Assembly (NCBI GenBank): GCA_002427755.1
Contig: DIYO01000001.1
Coordinates: 682,001-746,000, forward strand
Source: Roseivirga sp. UBA6052
Lineage (GTDB): Bacteria; Bacteroidota; Bacteroidia; Cytophagales; Cyclobacteriaceae
Reading direction: 5' to 3'
DNA length: 64,000 bases
The translations under genes were made by a program, and so were the position numbers. How positions within the stretch are numbered: the stretch's first letter is position 1; each line of letters begins with the position of its first letter. Below the pieces are notes generated by a model. The model was not told where the DNA came from. It did not search any database and worked only from the letters and a program-made list of their open reading frames with translations. Positions 25,250 through 33,987 of the stretch are shown here, piece after piece.

Positions 25250-26002
25250 ATGAAGAAGTTTCTGCGCTCCATACAAACCTTATTTCCATTTTTACACGAT
25301 CTCAGATTCAAATTTGAATTTTTGCTTTTGAGATTTCTAAAGAAACCTCACGAGCATGATTTTGAGGCCTTAAAGCTCTTTAAGGCTAACCCTGACGAAG
25401 TCTTTTTAGATATCGGAACCAACAGAGGGGAATCACTTCTTTCAATGGACATCGTGCATGGAAGTAAAAACAAGATCATTGGCTTTGAACCGAATCCTCA
25501 CGTTTACAAACGCGCTAAGAACTCGATAGGTCGTAAAAAGCACATTGAGATACACAATTGCGGCCTCTCCGATCAACATGGAAAACTTAATCTAAACGTA
25601 CCCTTCTATCGTAAATGGATGTTTGATGGTTTATCTTCTTTCGACTATTCAAGTGCACATGACTGGCTTGAAAACAGACTCTGGAGATATAAAGAGGAGA
25701 ATTTGCACATGAAAGAAATTAGCTGTGAAATAAACAAGCTAGACGACTACCACCTTAATCCATATTTCATCAAAATAGATGTACAAGGCCTAGAATATCA
25801 AGTATTAAGAGGGGCTCGCGAGACCATCAAAAAGCATCAACCCATTCTATTAATTGAGTCGATTGATGATCGCATCATGAGTTATCTTAATGCTTTTGGA
25901 TACCAATGTTATGCTTATGAATTCGGTCATTTCAAACACGGAATTGGTAAGCTTAACACCTTTTGTATTCCTGAGGCTAAATACCAGCAAATCGCAGCAT
26001 AA
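25250..26002 (+). CDS. FkbM family methyltransferase
   Basis: 250 residues with no signal peptide. The SAM-binding motif is VFLDIGTNRGESLLSM, followed by GFEPNPHVYKRAK (acidic ribose-binding residue in FEP) and the FkbM hallmark YFIKIDVQGLEYQVLRGA. The domain methylates hydroxyl groups of sugars or other metabolites, often on surface glycans or natural products. No glycan gene cluster surrounds it, so the acceptor is unknown. It follows the small exported peptide by 56 bp on the same strand. Confidence 0.9.
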   Translation: MKKFLRSIQTLFPFLHDLRFKFEFLLLRFLKKPHEHDFEALKLFKANPDEVFLDIGTNRGESLLSMDIVHGSKNKIIGFEPNPHVYKRAKNSIGRKKHIEIHNCGLSDQHGKLNLNVPFYRKWMFDGLSSFDYSSAHDWLENRLWRYKEENLHMKEISCEINKLDDYHLNPYFIKIDVQGLEYQVLRGARETIKKHQPILLIESIDDRIMSYLNAFGYQCYAYEFGHFKHGIGKLNTFCIPEAKYQQIAA

Positions 26003-26031
26003 TTGGTCGAAGCCATTTTTTTATCATTTCG

Positions 26032-26055
26032 CAAACGATGTCATAATGACGTTTG
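26032..26055. promoter_or_regulatory. inverted repeat in the amylase upstream region
   Basis: CAAACG (26032-26037) with an inner TCAT pairs with ATGACGTTTG (26046-26055), with a 3-nt bulge. Its right end supplies a TTTG that lies 22 bp before TATATTTC (26078-26085), a near match to the -7 box. It could be an operator overlapping the amylase promoter. Confidence 0.35.
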
Positions 26056-26095
26056 AGAAAGGAAAAGGATTCTTTTTTATATTTCGTTAAGCTCA

Positions 26096-28777
26096 ATGGA
26101 ACATATGAAAAAGTTATTCTTCTCTCTCATCTTTATTAGTCTTACAACACTCTCTTTTGCCCAGTCTTTTACGGGTGATCAAAAAAACCAAGGCTATGCA
26201 ATTTTTGGTAGTAAAGTCACCTTCATTTTTGACGAAGCTTCATATGATGTTAAACCTGAAAAAGTTGTTGTAACCGGAGAATTTAGAGGCTGGTCTCAGG
26301 ATATGGATGATACCAATTGGACCTTAAAGAAGACTGGAGAAATATGGCTCTTAACCTTCGATAATACCGACTTAGAGGTTATTAAGCCTAATACAAAATT
26401 CAAATTCAGAATAAATGATGGTGAATGGCTAGAGCCTTATGAAGGTGCCCCTAATACAGACGGACAGGACCTATTCTTCGAGAAAGATGCGGTAACTGAT
26501 ATGCTCAAAGCAGAGTTGTTGGAAAATGGTAAAATCTGGGCTGAAGTAGCAGGCATCAAAAGACCATTAAAACCTGAAGCATACAAAATAACAGATGCGA
26601 AAGGGAAAGAAATTAAGGTAACCAAAGTCCTTCCAAATGGAGCTAGTACCACCCTCCTCTCTACAGAAATACCCTTAGATAAAAAGAGAGTTTACTTCTT
26701 AGAAATTCCTGAATACAACCTAAAAGTACATGCCTCTTTTGATGGCTGGTTTAGAACCGCTGTTTCAAGCAAAGAACTGGGTGCAAATATCGATGATGGC
26801 AAAACAACTGTGAGACTGTTCGCCCCACGAGCTACCATGGTAAAACTCTATCTGTACGAAAACTATGAGGGTGATCCTTTCGGAATAATTGAGATGGAAG
26901 AGGATGAAGATGGCGTTTGGGAAGCCTTCTTTGATGAAGACTTACATGGTACATACTACGACTTTACCGTACATGGGTCAGATGATCCAGGAAACACATT
27001 CTACGAAACAAACCCGGTGCACATAAGGGATCCATATGCTAGAGTAGTAAAAGATACATGGGGTCGTGGTAGAATCTGGAGAAGAACAGTTCCTGCAACG
27101 CCATTAGCGAATGGTATTCCACCAATGCAGGATGTGATTGCCTACGAAGTACACGTACAGGACTTTACAGATAACCTACCAGTTGCAGACAAAATAAAGA
27201 GTCGTTTCCCTGCTTTCTACAAAACCGGATTGAAGAACAAAAAGGGTCAAAAGATTGGCTTCGATCACATTGTAGATTTAGGCGTTAATGTAGTACACCT
27301 AATGCCGGTACAAGAGTACGTACATTTCCCTACTGAAGATTGGAAAGCATCTTTCGAAAATGATCCTTACATGATAGATCAGGGTATTGCGCATGAGAAC
27401 TATCAATGGGGCTATAGAACGACTTTTGCCATGGCGGTTGAATCAAGATATCGATCTCTATATGAAGAACCTGGTAAAGAGAGAGATGAGTTTAGAGACC
27501 TTGTGCAAGCATTTCACGATCAAGACATTGCGGTAATCATTGATATTGTTCCAAACCATACAGGTGAGAATATGGATGGCAATGAATGGTATTTCAACTT
27601 TAACGGCATAGACAAGCAATACTATTACAGAACCAAAGACTTTGAACATATAGGAGCTTATGGCAACGAAGTAAAGACAGAAAACCGACCTATGGTACAG
27701 CGCTGGCTAATTGATCAATGTAAATACTACATAGATGAATTTGGCATAGATGGGTTCAGAATAGACCTAGCAGGTCAAATAGATGAGCAAAGCCTTAAGG
27801 CATTAATTCAAGCCATAGGTGAAGATAAAATCGTTTATGGCGAAGCCTGGATAGGATCAAATGACCCTAATTTTGAGAGTAACCCAGACTGGGATTGGTA
27901 CAAGCAAGATGCACCAATCACCTTCTTCCAAGATGATTCACGAGGTGCCTATAAAGGTCCAGTATTTGAACTAAAAGACTACAAAAACGACCGTGGCTGG
28001 GCTGGAGGTAAATTCTCTGAAAGAGCAGCAGTAATGAGAGGGCTCATCAATAAAAACCCTGATGATGACACGCCTTTAGACGGCATCTCTTATTTAGATA
28101 TTCACGACAATTTTGCTTTGGCCGATCAGTTTGGCGGTCCAAATTTCGATGGTAGAACAAGTGTAGACCAAGATGAATACAAGATTGCTGTTGCTCTACT
28201 CTACACAACACTTGGGCCTATTGTCACCCATGGAGGATCTGAAATAATGAGGAGTAAAGCACACGCCCCTCTTCGCGAAGAAGTGAGAACAACTAAAGCC
28301 GGATACAATGCCTATATGCATGGCTACCGCGATACTTACAACCACAGAATTGCCAATCAATTCGTATGGTCTCAAAAGGGTCAAAAACCAAAAGGAAAGA
28401 ATAAGAACGATTATGCCAACATGTACGAGTTCTGGAAAGGCATGAATGCATTTAGAATGAGTGCCTATGGAGAAATTTTTAGAGTCTCAGAAACCGTTGA
28501 AGATGATTACTATCAATGGTTTACTCCTGAAGATGAAAGTATGCTCGGCTATGTTGTGAACAACCAAGTATTCGTTCTTTTAAATGCAGGAGAATCAGAG
28601 GGAGAATTTGAGAATATTTCACTTCCTAAAGGATCATGGAGGTTAATCGCCAATACAAATGCAATTGACCATGAAAATGGAGTTAAGGATAAAGCTAGTC
28701 TCAAAAAACTGACTGGCGGTGAAAGCCTAAGCTTTACCATGGAACCGACTTCTTTGAGAATCTGGGTGAGAGATTAA
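26096..28777 (+). CDS. exported GH13 alpha-amylase / type I pullulanase-like enzyme
   Basis: 893 residues. The start may be ATG 26096 or ATG 26105. The latter gives the cleaner signal peptide (MKKLFFSLIFISL...SFAQ). An AMPK-type glycan-binding domain (VTGEFRGWSQDMDD) is followed by a CBM48-type domain and the GH13 barrel: EVHVQDFTDN, IVDLGVNVVHLMPVQEY, IDIVPNHTGEN (region I), GFRIDLAGQ with the nucleophile Asp (near residue 555), YGEAWIG with the acid/base Glu (near 584) and YLDIHDNFALAD (region IV). It hydrolyses alpha-glucans such as glycogen, starch or pullulan in the periplasm or outside. No susCD pair is adjacent. Confidence 0.9.
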   Translation: MEHMKKLFFSLIFISLTTLSFAQSFTGDQKNQGYAIFGSKVTFIFDEASYDVKPEKVVVTGEFRGWSQDMDDTNWTLKKTGEIWLLTFDNTDLEVIKPNTKFKFRINDGEWLEPYEGAPNTDGQDLFFEKDAVTDMLKAELLENGKIWAEVAGIKRPLKPEAYKITDAKGKEIKVTKVLPNGASTTLLSTEIPLDKKRVYFLEIPEYNLKVHASFDGWFRTAVSSKELGANIDDGKTTVRLFAPRATMVKLYLYENYEGDPFGIIEMEEDEDGVWEAFFDEDLHGTYYDFTVHGSDDPGNTFYETNPVHIRDPYARVVKDTWGRGRIWRRTVPATPLANGIPPMQDVIAYEVHVQDFTDNLPVADKIKSRFPAFYKTGLKNKKGQKIGFDHIVDLGVNVVHLMPVQEYVHFPTEDWKASFENDPYMIDQGIAHENYQWGYRTTFAMAVESRYRSLYEEPGKERDEFRDLVQAFHDQDIAVIIDIVPNHTGENMDGNEWYFNFNGIDKQYYYRTKDFEHIGAYGNEVKTENRPMVQRWLIDQCKYYIDEFGIDGFRIDLAGQIDEQSLKALIQAIGEDKIVYGEAWIGSNDPNFESNPDWDWYKQDAPITFFQDDSRGAYKGPVFELKDYKNDRGWAGGKFSERAAVMRGLINKNPDDDTPLDGISYLDIHDNFALADQFGGPNFDGRTSVDQDEYKIAVALLYTTLGPIVTHGGSEIMRSKAHAPLREEVRTTKAGYNAYMHGYRDTYNHRIANQFVWSQKGQKPKGKNKNDYANMYEFWKGMNAFRMSAYGEIFRVSETVEDDYYQWFTPEDESMLGYVVNNQVFVLLNAGESEGEFENISLPKGSWRLIANTNAIDHENGVKDKASLKKLTGGESLSFTMEPTSLRIWVRD

Positions 28778-29214
28778 GAATTAAGATTTATCGTATAAGT
28801 AATTTTTTTAGGAGCCTCTTTTGGGGGCTCCTTTTCTTTTGATTTAGCCTTCACCACCTGATAACTGATCTTCTGATTAACTGATTTCTTTATCGCAGGT
28901 AGCTTAAAATTGACCTTTAGTTTTCTGTGAAGCGTGACATTTCTTCCCTTATTAAAGGCCTTTTCATATTTAAGCAAACCGATTAGTCGTATTACCTCCT
29001 CGTCACAACCATAACCGAGTCCACTGATAATCTTAATTTTTCTGGTTCGGCCTAAACCGTCTACATCATAACTTGCTTCAACCTCCCCTTCGACCTTTTG
29101 CTCTAGTGCGTCTTTAGGATATTTGAGATTGTCGATGACGAATTTCTTAATTGCCTCTTCGCCTCCTCGGTAATAGGGCATTTTTAGCGGCTCATCTTTT
29201 CTGGGCTTGCTCAA
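28774..29214 (-). CDS. TonB C-terminal domain protein without membrane anchor
   Basis: 146 residues. The core NLKYPKDALEQKVEGEVEAS, VDGLGRTRKIKIISGLGYG and CDEEVIRLIGLLKYEKAF is the TonB-C fold that contacts outer-membrane receptors. Unlike TonB there is no N-terminal transmembrane helix and no signal peptide, so the cell location is unclear. The C-terminal tail is rich in Lys, Glu and Pro (SKEKEPPKEAPKK). Its coding strand overlaps the terminator hairpin of the convergent amylase gene, and the two stops overlap in the tetramer TTAA (28774-28777). Confidence 0.8.
   Translation of the reverse strand: MSKPRKDEPLKMPYYRGGEEAIKKFVIDNLKYPKDALEQKVEGEVEASYDVDGLGRTRKIKIISGLGYGCDEEVIRLIGLLKYEKAFNKGRNVTLHRKLKVNFKLPAIKKSVNQKISYQVVKAKSKEKEPPKEAPKKITYTINLNS
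28810..28832 (+). terminator. amylase terminator located inside the opposing gene
   Basis: AGGAGCC (28810-28816) and GGCTCCT (28826-28832) form a stem followed by TTTCTTTT on the plus strand, 33 bp after the amylase stop. It lies within the 3' coding part of the minus-strand TonB-C gene. Confidence 0.7.
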
Positions 29215-29377
29215 ATTTTGGTTGTCGGTTGATTAGTTGATCGGTGTTTATATTCAAATATTAAATTTAAATCAACAGTAAACAATAACACATATAAATG
29301 CACTTAGCTGGAACGAGATCAAAGACAGTACTATTGATAAAGGAGGAAAAGAAGAAATCGAGAAAGAAAAAGTAGAC

Positions 29378-29689
29378 ATGCTCAATCTAGAACCACTTCT
29401 TCCCTACTTAACTGATGCAGACAAACTCATTGCTCAAAGCAACACCCTTTATGAGCAAAATCGAATCAAGCTCAAAGTATTAGATGTGGATGCTCAAATG
29501 CAGGAGTTGGTTATAAGGGTATTAGAAAAGAGACCGATTGATGATTTAATCTTGAGTAAAAAAGAGTTGGTTGAAACGGTTGATCAGCTTATGGTCAACC
29601 AGTTACCTTTGGGTTGGAAGGTACACAAACGCGTACTCCCTAAAGAAGCCAAATATGAAGGTCAGCCGAATCGACTTCCAAAGAAATAA
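29378..29689 (+). CDS. small protein of unknown function
   Basis: 103 residues with no signal peptide or membrane segment, mostly helical and charged. The frame is open for a further 30 codons upstream (from 29282) but contains no ATG, GTG or TTG there, so ATG 29378 is taken. A purine-rich AAGGAGG lies about 31 nt upstream, too far for a normal ribosome-binding site. No motif or family is recognised. It ends just before a heptamer repeat. Confidence 0.6.
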   Translation: MLNLEPLLPYLTDADKLIAQSNTLYEQNRIKLKVLDVDAQMQELVIRVLEKRPIDDLILSKKELVETVDQLMVNQLPLGWKVHKRVLPKEAKYEGQPNRLPKK

Positions 29690-29700
29690 ACCAAACACTA

Positions 29701-29728
29701 ACTTCTGACTTCTCACTTCTGACTTCTG
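29701..29728. repeat. heptamer tandem repeat ACTTCTG x4
   Basis: Four perfect-register 7-bp units ACTTCTG, ACTTCTC, ACTTCTG, ACTTCTG fill the gap between two convergent genes. This is the GAAGTCA-type short tandem repeat known from intergenic regions of several Bacteroidota and cyanobacteria. Confidence 0.85.
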
Positions 29729-29729
29729 A

Positions 29730-30998
29730 CTAATCCAGCTTAATCCTCCTGACTTCAATCGGACCCCAATTCTCGATATTAAAGACGCCTCCATCATCAT
29801 AAGCCTGCCAAGGGCTGTTGGCTAAATAGTAGAAATAACCGTCTTTTACCTGTCCTAAGGTAGGTTCACCCAGCGTATCTCCTCCTCTATTGATGACTCT
29901 TTCTAACTCAATCGTTAGTCCTGTATCATTCAAAAAGTACTGAACTACCTTGTAGGGCTTTGTACCATTATGAATCGCTATGAGCGTATTGTTATAAAAA
30001 TAAAGTCCATCAATACCCTTCAGCAATGAGGTTTCTGGCGCAAAAATCTGCTCTATTTTGTCTTCTACTAGGTTAATTCTATGGAGTCCGGTGATGTAAT
30101 CAGCAAAATAGAGGTGTTCTTCATTATCTGTTAAAGTCAGCCCTTGAAGGCTAAACTGCGTATCGTATAAATCAAACTGTAACCGTGAGAAAGAGCCTAG
30201 ATAACTTGAGGTGTCGGTATCAGTTCTTGTTAAGTAAGGCTCCATGCTATTGCTAAGCCAAAGCCTTTTCTCTTTATCTAGGACAAGGTCACCGATGGTG
30301 CTTTCTTCATCGTACTCGATGCCTTGAATGATACCGGTGGTTTCCATATCAATTTGAAATATGATGGATCTCCCTTCATCTTCAGAAGTAAATCCTTCCA
30401 TTTCTGGCACTCCTGCCGTGCTCACCCATAAATGCTTATTCTCATAATCAGGTTTCATGCCTAGCACAGCAAGTGGCAGTTCTAACCAATCTGAGACTAG
30501 CCCGTCTTTCGTTACGCTTACAATTTTCTTTTGTCGAATACTACCCAGCAACAAGCCACCGTCATCTAACAATACAAAACTCTCTGGATGCAAAGCAGCT
30601 GCATTGATGGTCAAATAGCTTTCGTCATGAACCTCTTTGGTACCGAGCGTTCTTTGTAACTCAATCAAACTCACATACCCTTTATGATTTCTAATATTGT
30701 CGAAAACCTCATTTTGTTGAAAATCATAGGTTGCATCCATAAGAAGCATTTGCCTAATGGTCTGAACAGCACGAGTCTTTCGACCTGTCAGTGCCCAAGC
30801 CTCCGCCATTTTAGCTACAATTACAGGTTGATTAGGCCTTAAATCATTGGCTTTTCTAATATTGATGGAATACTGTTCATAGTCTTTCTTTACGAAAGCT
30901 TCATTTGCCGCAGTATAATACTCTTGAGCTGTTTGTTGGGCTAAAGTTGAAAAAGTAACTAATGCCAATACTGTAGTTAGGAAGAGCCTCATAAGCAT
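29730..30998 (-). CDS. exported TPR and SMP-30/NHL-like beta-propeller protein
   Basis: About 422 residues from ATG 30998 (or 30992), which gives the signal peptide MRLFLTTVLALVTFSTLAQ. A longer in-frame start at 31094 would have to translate through a 28-bp palindrome and is rejected. Residues about 25-100 form TPR-like helices (YYTAANEAFVKKDYEQYSIN). The rest is a beta-propeller with SMP-30/NHL character (LWVSTAGVPEMEGF, LVLDKEKRLWLSNS, QGLTLTDNEEHLYFADY). Such proteins sense or bind ligands in the periplasm, but no catalytic residues can be assigned. The leader before it carries a terminator and competing hairpins. Confidence 0.8.
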   Translation of the reverse strand: MLMRLFLTTVLALVTFSTLAQQTAQEYYTAANEAFVKKDYEQYSINIRKANDLRPNQPVIVAKMAEAWALTGRKTRAVQTIRQMLLMDATYDFQQNEVFDNIRNHKGYVSLIELQRTLGTKEVHDESYLTINAAALHPESFVLLDDGGLLLGSIRQKKIVSVTKDGLVSDWLELPLAVLGMKPDYENKHLWVSTAGVPEMEGFTSEDEGRSIIFQIDMETTGIIQGIEYDEESTIGDLVLDKEKRLWLSNSMEPYLTRTDTDTSSYLGSFSRLQFDLYDTQFSLQGLTLTDNEEHLYFADYITGLHRINLVEDKIEQIFAPETSLLKGIDGLYFYNNTLIAIHNGTKPYKVVQYFLNDTGLTIELERVINRGGDTLGEPTLGQVKDGYFYYLANSPWQAYDDGGVFNIENWGPIEVRRIKLD

Positions 30999-31010
30999 TG
31001 AATTTAGTCT

Positions 31011-31043
31011 AAAAAAAGAATTCCAGCCATGGCTGGAATTCTT
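31011..31043 (-). terminator. intrinsic terminator in the leader of the TPR-propeller gene
   Basis: A perfect 28-bp palindrome (31016-31043, two GAATTC sites around CCATGG) is followed on the minus strand by seven T (complement of A31011-31017). It lies 13 bp before the ATG at 30998 with no minus-strand gene upstream, so it must act on this gene's own leader or end a small RNA. Confidence 0.75.
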
Positions 31044-31048
31044 GGGTA

Positions 31049-31087
31049 GTTTAGATGAAGATTTTTTCATCTTGTTACCATCTAAAC
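31049..31087 (-). promoter_or_regulatory. competing hairpins upstream of the leader terminator
   Basis: GTTTAGATG (31049-31057) can pair with CATCTAAAC (31079-31087), a perfect 9-bp inverted repeat. The overlapping AGATGAA (31053-31059) can instead pair with TTCATCT (31066-31072). The two pairings exclude each other. Confidence 0.5.
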
Positions 31088-31215
31088 ACTCCAAAGCTCC
31101 TTAACCCCTATTCACTAGTTATTTTTCTTATTCACCGTTCCTGTAATCTTGAGCACATGGGCTTTGTACTGGATTGAAGAAGACTTAATTTAATCGCTCA
31201 AATCTCAAACTAATC

Positions 31216-33939
31216 ATGATAAAAACGCTTAAAGCAATGAAGCACTTGGGAATGATTACGCTAGCGATCATAGCATTAATCAGCCAAGCGAATGCACAGC
31301 AGATACCACAGCAAGTGGTAGAAACAATCAAATTCAGAGAACTAGGCCCTTCCAGACAAGGTGGTAGATATGTAGATCTTGCGGTAGTTGATAAGGCTAC
31401 TAAAGTATTCTATGCTGCAACAGCATCTGGTGGTTTATGGAAAACTGTAAACAACGGCCAATCATGGACACCACTTACCGATGATACGGACATCATCTCA
31501 ATTGGAGCCGTAGCGGTAGATCAACAAGACACAAGTGTGGTTTGGCTCGGTTCAGGAGAAGCGAACAATTCAAGATCTTCTTATTGGGGTAATGGTGTCT
31601 ATAAATCAACCGATGGAGGTCAGACATGGAATAACATGGGTTTACCTGAATCTCATCATATCGGTAGAATCCTAATCGACCCTAACAACTCAGATGTTGT
31701 TTATGTAGCTGCTCTTGGTCATCTATACTCTGACAATCCTGAAAGAGGTTTGTACAAAACTACTGATGGCGGTAAGTCATGGGAAAAGGTACTTGAGGTA
31801 AAAAAGAAAGATGGAAAATATATCGGGGTTGTAGATATGACCATGAGCCCTGATGATCCGAATACAATTATTGCAGCTGCCTATGATAAGATTCGTACAC
31901 CTTGGACCTTCAATGAAGGTGGTGAAGGTTCAGGTATCTATAAAACTACAGATGGTGGCGCCAATTGGACTAAGTTAGAAGGTGGACTTCCAGGCGGGTT
32001 TTTAGGAAGAATCGGTGTGGCCTATGCTCCAGGAAATGCTAACGTAGTTTATGCCAATATTGAAAACGTAAACGTAGAAGGCTTATCTGATAAAGAGCGT
32101 AGAAATATGCTCGAAGTGGGTATTCCTCTTTCAAGAGGACAAGAGGTAACTGGTGTTGAAATGTACCGTTCAGCAGATGGTGGCGCTACTTGGACAAAAA
32201 TTAACGGTGGTGCCAAAGACATAGGTGGCTACCCATCTTACTACTACCAACAAGTAAGAGTTGATCCTAATGATGAAGATCACGTTTATGTATTAGGAAT
32301 TCGTGTTTGGGAGACCAAAGACGGTGGACAAACATGGGGTCGTCCGTTTTCATTTGGTGGAGACAACCATGCCATGTGGATTGACCCTGCCGATTCAGAA
32401 CACATGATTCTAGGCTACGACCATGGAATCGGCATAACATATGATGCCGGAAAGACATGGTATCACCCAGATGAGAAGCCATTAGCGCAATTCTATGCCG
32501 TTGATGTTGACATGGCATATCCATACAACGTGTATGGTGGGCTACAAGACAATGGTTCAGTTAGAGGGCCTTCAACATCAAAAGATGGTCGCCCGCTCCC
32601 ATTCGAAGCATGGCAAAGAGTTGGTGGTGGTGACGGTATGTATAATGTACCTGATAAGAGTAATAACCGCTATTTATATAATGAATCTCAATTTGGCCCT
32701 CTTCAAAGACTGGATATGGTTACAGGAGAATCAGTAGGTATTCGATATACAGGTGATAGACAAATGAGATGGAATTGGAATGCTCCAATTGTAGTATCAG
32801 CTCACAATTCTAATGTAATCTACCATGCGGGTAACAAAGTGTTAAGGTCATCTTTCAGAGGAGAAAACTGGGAAGAAATTTCAGGGGATCTTTCTAAAAA
32901 TGATGCCGTAAAAGCAGCAGGAACGGGAAATATCCAATATGGTACTATAACTTCTCTTGAAGAGTCTCCATTAGATGCAGATGAACTTTGGGTTGGTACT
33001 GATGATGGAAATGTTCAGGTGACTACCAATGGTGGTAAAAACTGGACTAATCTAAACGGCAACATTCCTAACAATCCTGAGTATTGGGTAAGTAGAATTG
33101 AATCTTCTAACCACTTCAAGGGAACAGCCTATTTAAGCTATACTGGAATGAGAAGAGATGACTTCAACGCTTATCTCTACAAGACTACAGACCACGGTAA
33201 AACATGGACTTCTATTGTAAATAATCTACCTGCTGAGCCAATTAACGTAATCCGTGAAGACCACAACAATCCAAATCTACTATTTGTAGGAACCGACTTT
33301 GGTGTTTACGCAAGTATTGACGGAGGGCAAAACTGGACTAAGTTCATGAACGGTATGCCTACCAACCCAGCTTATGACATGGTGATTCACCCAAGAGAAA
33401 ACGAGCTGGTAGTTGCTACACACGGTAGAGGTATCTTTATTGCAGATATTAAACCACTACAAGGTATGAGCCAAGATGTGCTAAATGCAGACCTTACTAT
33501 GCATGATGTTCAACCGGCCATTCAATACGTTACCGGACTTAGAAATAACTCAGCATTTACAAACTTTAATGGAGAAAGCCGCCAACCTGGAACTCATATG
33601 TATTTCAATGCGAAATCTGCAGGCAAAGCTACCGTTAGAGTTTACAAAGGAGCTAGAGAAATCTACCATATGGAAATGGATGCAGAAGCAGGCTTAAATC
33701 ATGGTATTTGGAACTTCGTTCAGATCACTGGAGAGAGATCAGACCGAGATTTGGAAAGACTAGCTAATAGATATAGAAGATTCGGGATGTCTGATGAGCG
33801 AATTGCTGATGCCATGAAAACACAAAGGTTTATTACGGAAAGAGTTGGCCCTGGTAATTACAGAATCGAGGTAGAAATGAACGGCACGAAGTCATCTTCT
33901 GATGCTGTGGTTATGAAAGACTATTGGTCAGAGCAATAA
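31216..33939 (+). CDS. exported sortilin-like BNR/VPS10 beta-propeller protein
   Basis: 907 residues. A signal peptide ends near SQANAQ, and the start may be 31216 or the internal ATG 31237. The body holds many Asp-box/BNR repeats (YKSTDGGQTWNNMG, YKTTDGGKSWEKV, YKTTDGGANWTKL, YKTTDHGKTWTSI, YASIDGGQNWTKF), typical of the glycosyl-hydrolase/sortilin-like (WD40/YVTN/BNR) proteins common in Bacteroidota. The last 130 residues form a separate domain with an Arg-rich helix. The molecular role of this group is largely unknown. Carbohydrate or protein binding outside the inner membrane is likely. Confidence 0.85.
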   Translation: MIKTLKAMKHLGMITLAIIALISQANAQQIPQQVVETIKFRELGPSRQGGRYVDLAVVDKATKVFYAATASGGLWKTVNNGQSWTPLTDDTDIISIGAVAVDQQDTSVVWLGSGEANNSRSSYWGNGVYKSTDGGQTWNNMGLPESHHIGRILIDPNNSDVVYVAALGHLYSDNPERGLYKTTDGGKSWEKVLEVKKKDGKYIGVVDMTMSPDDPNTIIAAAYDKIRTPWTFNEGGEGSGIYKTTDGGANWTKLEGGLPGGFLGRIGVAYAPGNANVVYANIENVNVEGLSDKERRNMLEVGIPLSRGQEVTGVEMYRSADGGATWTKINGGAKDIGGYPSYYYQQVRVDPNDEDHVYVLGIRVWETKDGGQTWGRPFSFGGDNHAMWIDPADSEHMILGYDHGIGITYDAGKTWYHPDEKPLAQFYAVDVDMAYPYNVYGGLQDNGSVRGPSTSKDGRPLPFEAWQRVGGGDGMYNVPDKSNNRYLYNESQFGPLQRLDMVTGESVGIRYTGDRQMRWNWNAPIVVSAHNSNVIYHAGNKVLRSSFRGENWEEISGDLSKNDAVKAAGTGNIQYGTITSLEESPLDADELWVGTDDGNVQVTTNGGKNWTNLNGNIPNNPEYWVSRIESSNHFKGTAYLSYTGMRRDDFNAYLYKTTDHGKTWTSIVNNLPAEPINVIREDHNNPNLLFVGTDFGVYASIDGGQNWTKFMNGMPTNPAYDMVIHPRENELVVATHGRGIFIADIKPLQGMSQDVLNADLTMHDVQPAIQYVTGLRNNSAFTNFNGESRQPGTHMYFNAKSAGKATVRVYKGAREIYHMEMDAEAGLNHGIWNFVQITGERSDRDLERLANRYRRFGMSDERIADAMKTQRFITERVGPGNYRIEVEMNGTKSSSDAVVMKDYWSEQ

Positions 33940-33960
33940 GAAAAAAACATATAGACATAA

Positions 33961-33987
33961 AAAAGCCGCTCAATGAGCGGCTTTTTT
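33961..33987. terminator. bidirectional intrinsic terminator
   Basis: AAAAGCCGCTCA and TGAGCGGCTTTT pair almost perfectly (33961-33985), with T and A runs on both sides. It lies between the BNR protein gene and the convergent mpgP gene, whose last codons it touches. Confidence 0.9.

Noticed and set aside
29298..29375. A 25-codon ORF starting at ATG 29298 with a very basic end
   Set aside because: Short, overlaps the upstream part of another open frame, has no signal or motif, and the basic tail comes from a purine-rich stretch.
29603..29800. Minus-strand ORF containing SEVRSQK
   Set aside because: It is produced by the heptamer repeat and overlaps two better supported genes; a well-known annotation artefact.
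31044..31094. N-terminal extension of the TPR-propeller protein from ATG 31094
   Set aside because: It would translate through the palindromic terminator and put a hydrophilic stretch before a perfect signal peptide.
31216..33939. Sialidase activity for the BNR-repeat protein
   Set aside because: Asp boxes alone are shared by sortilin-like propellers, and the FRIP motif and arginine triad of sialidases are not visible.
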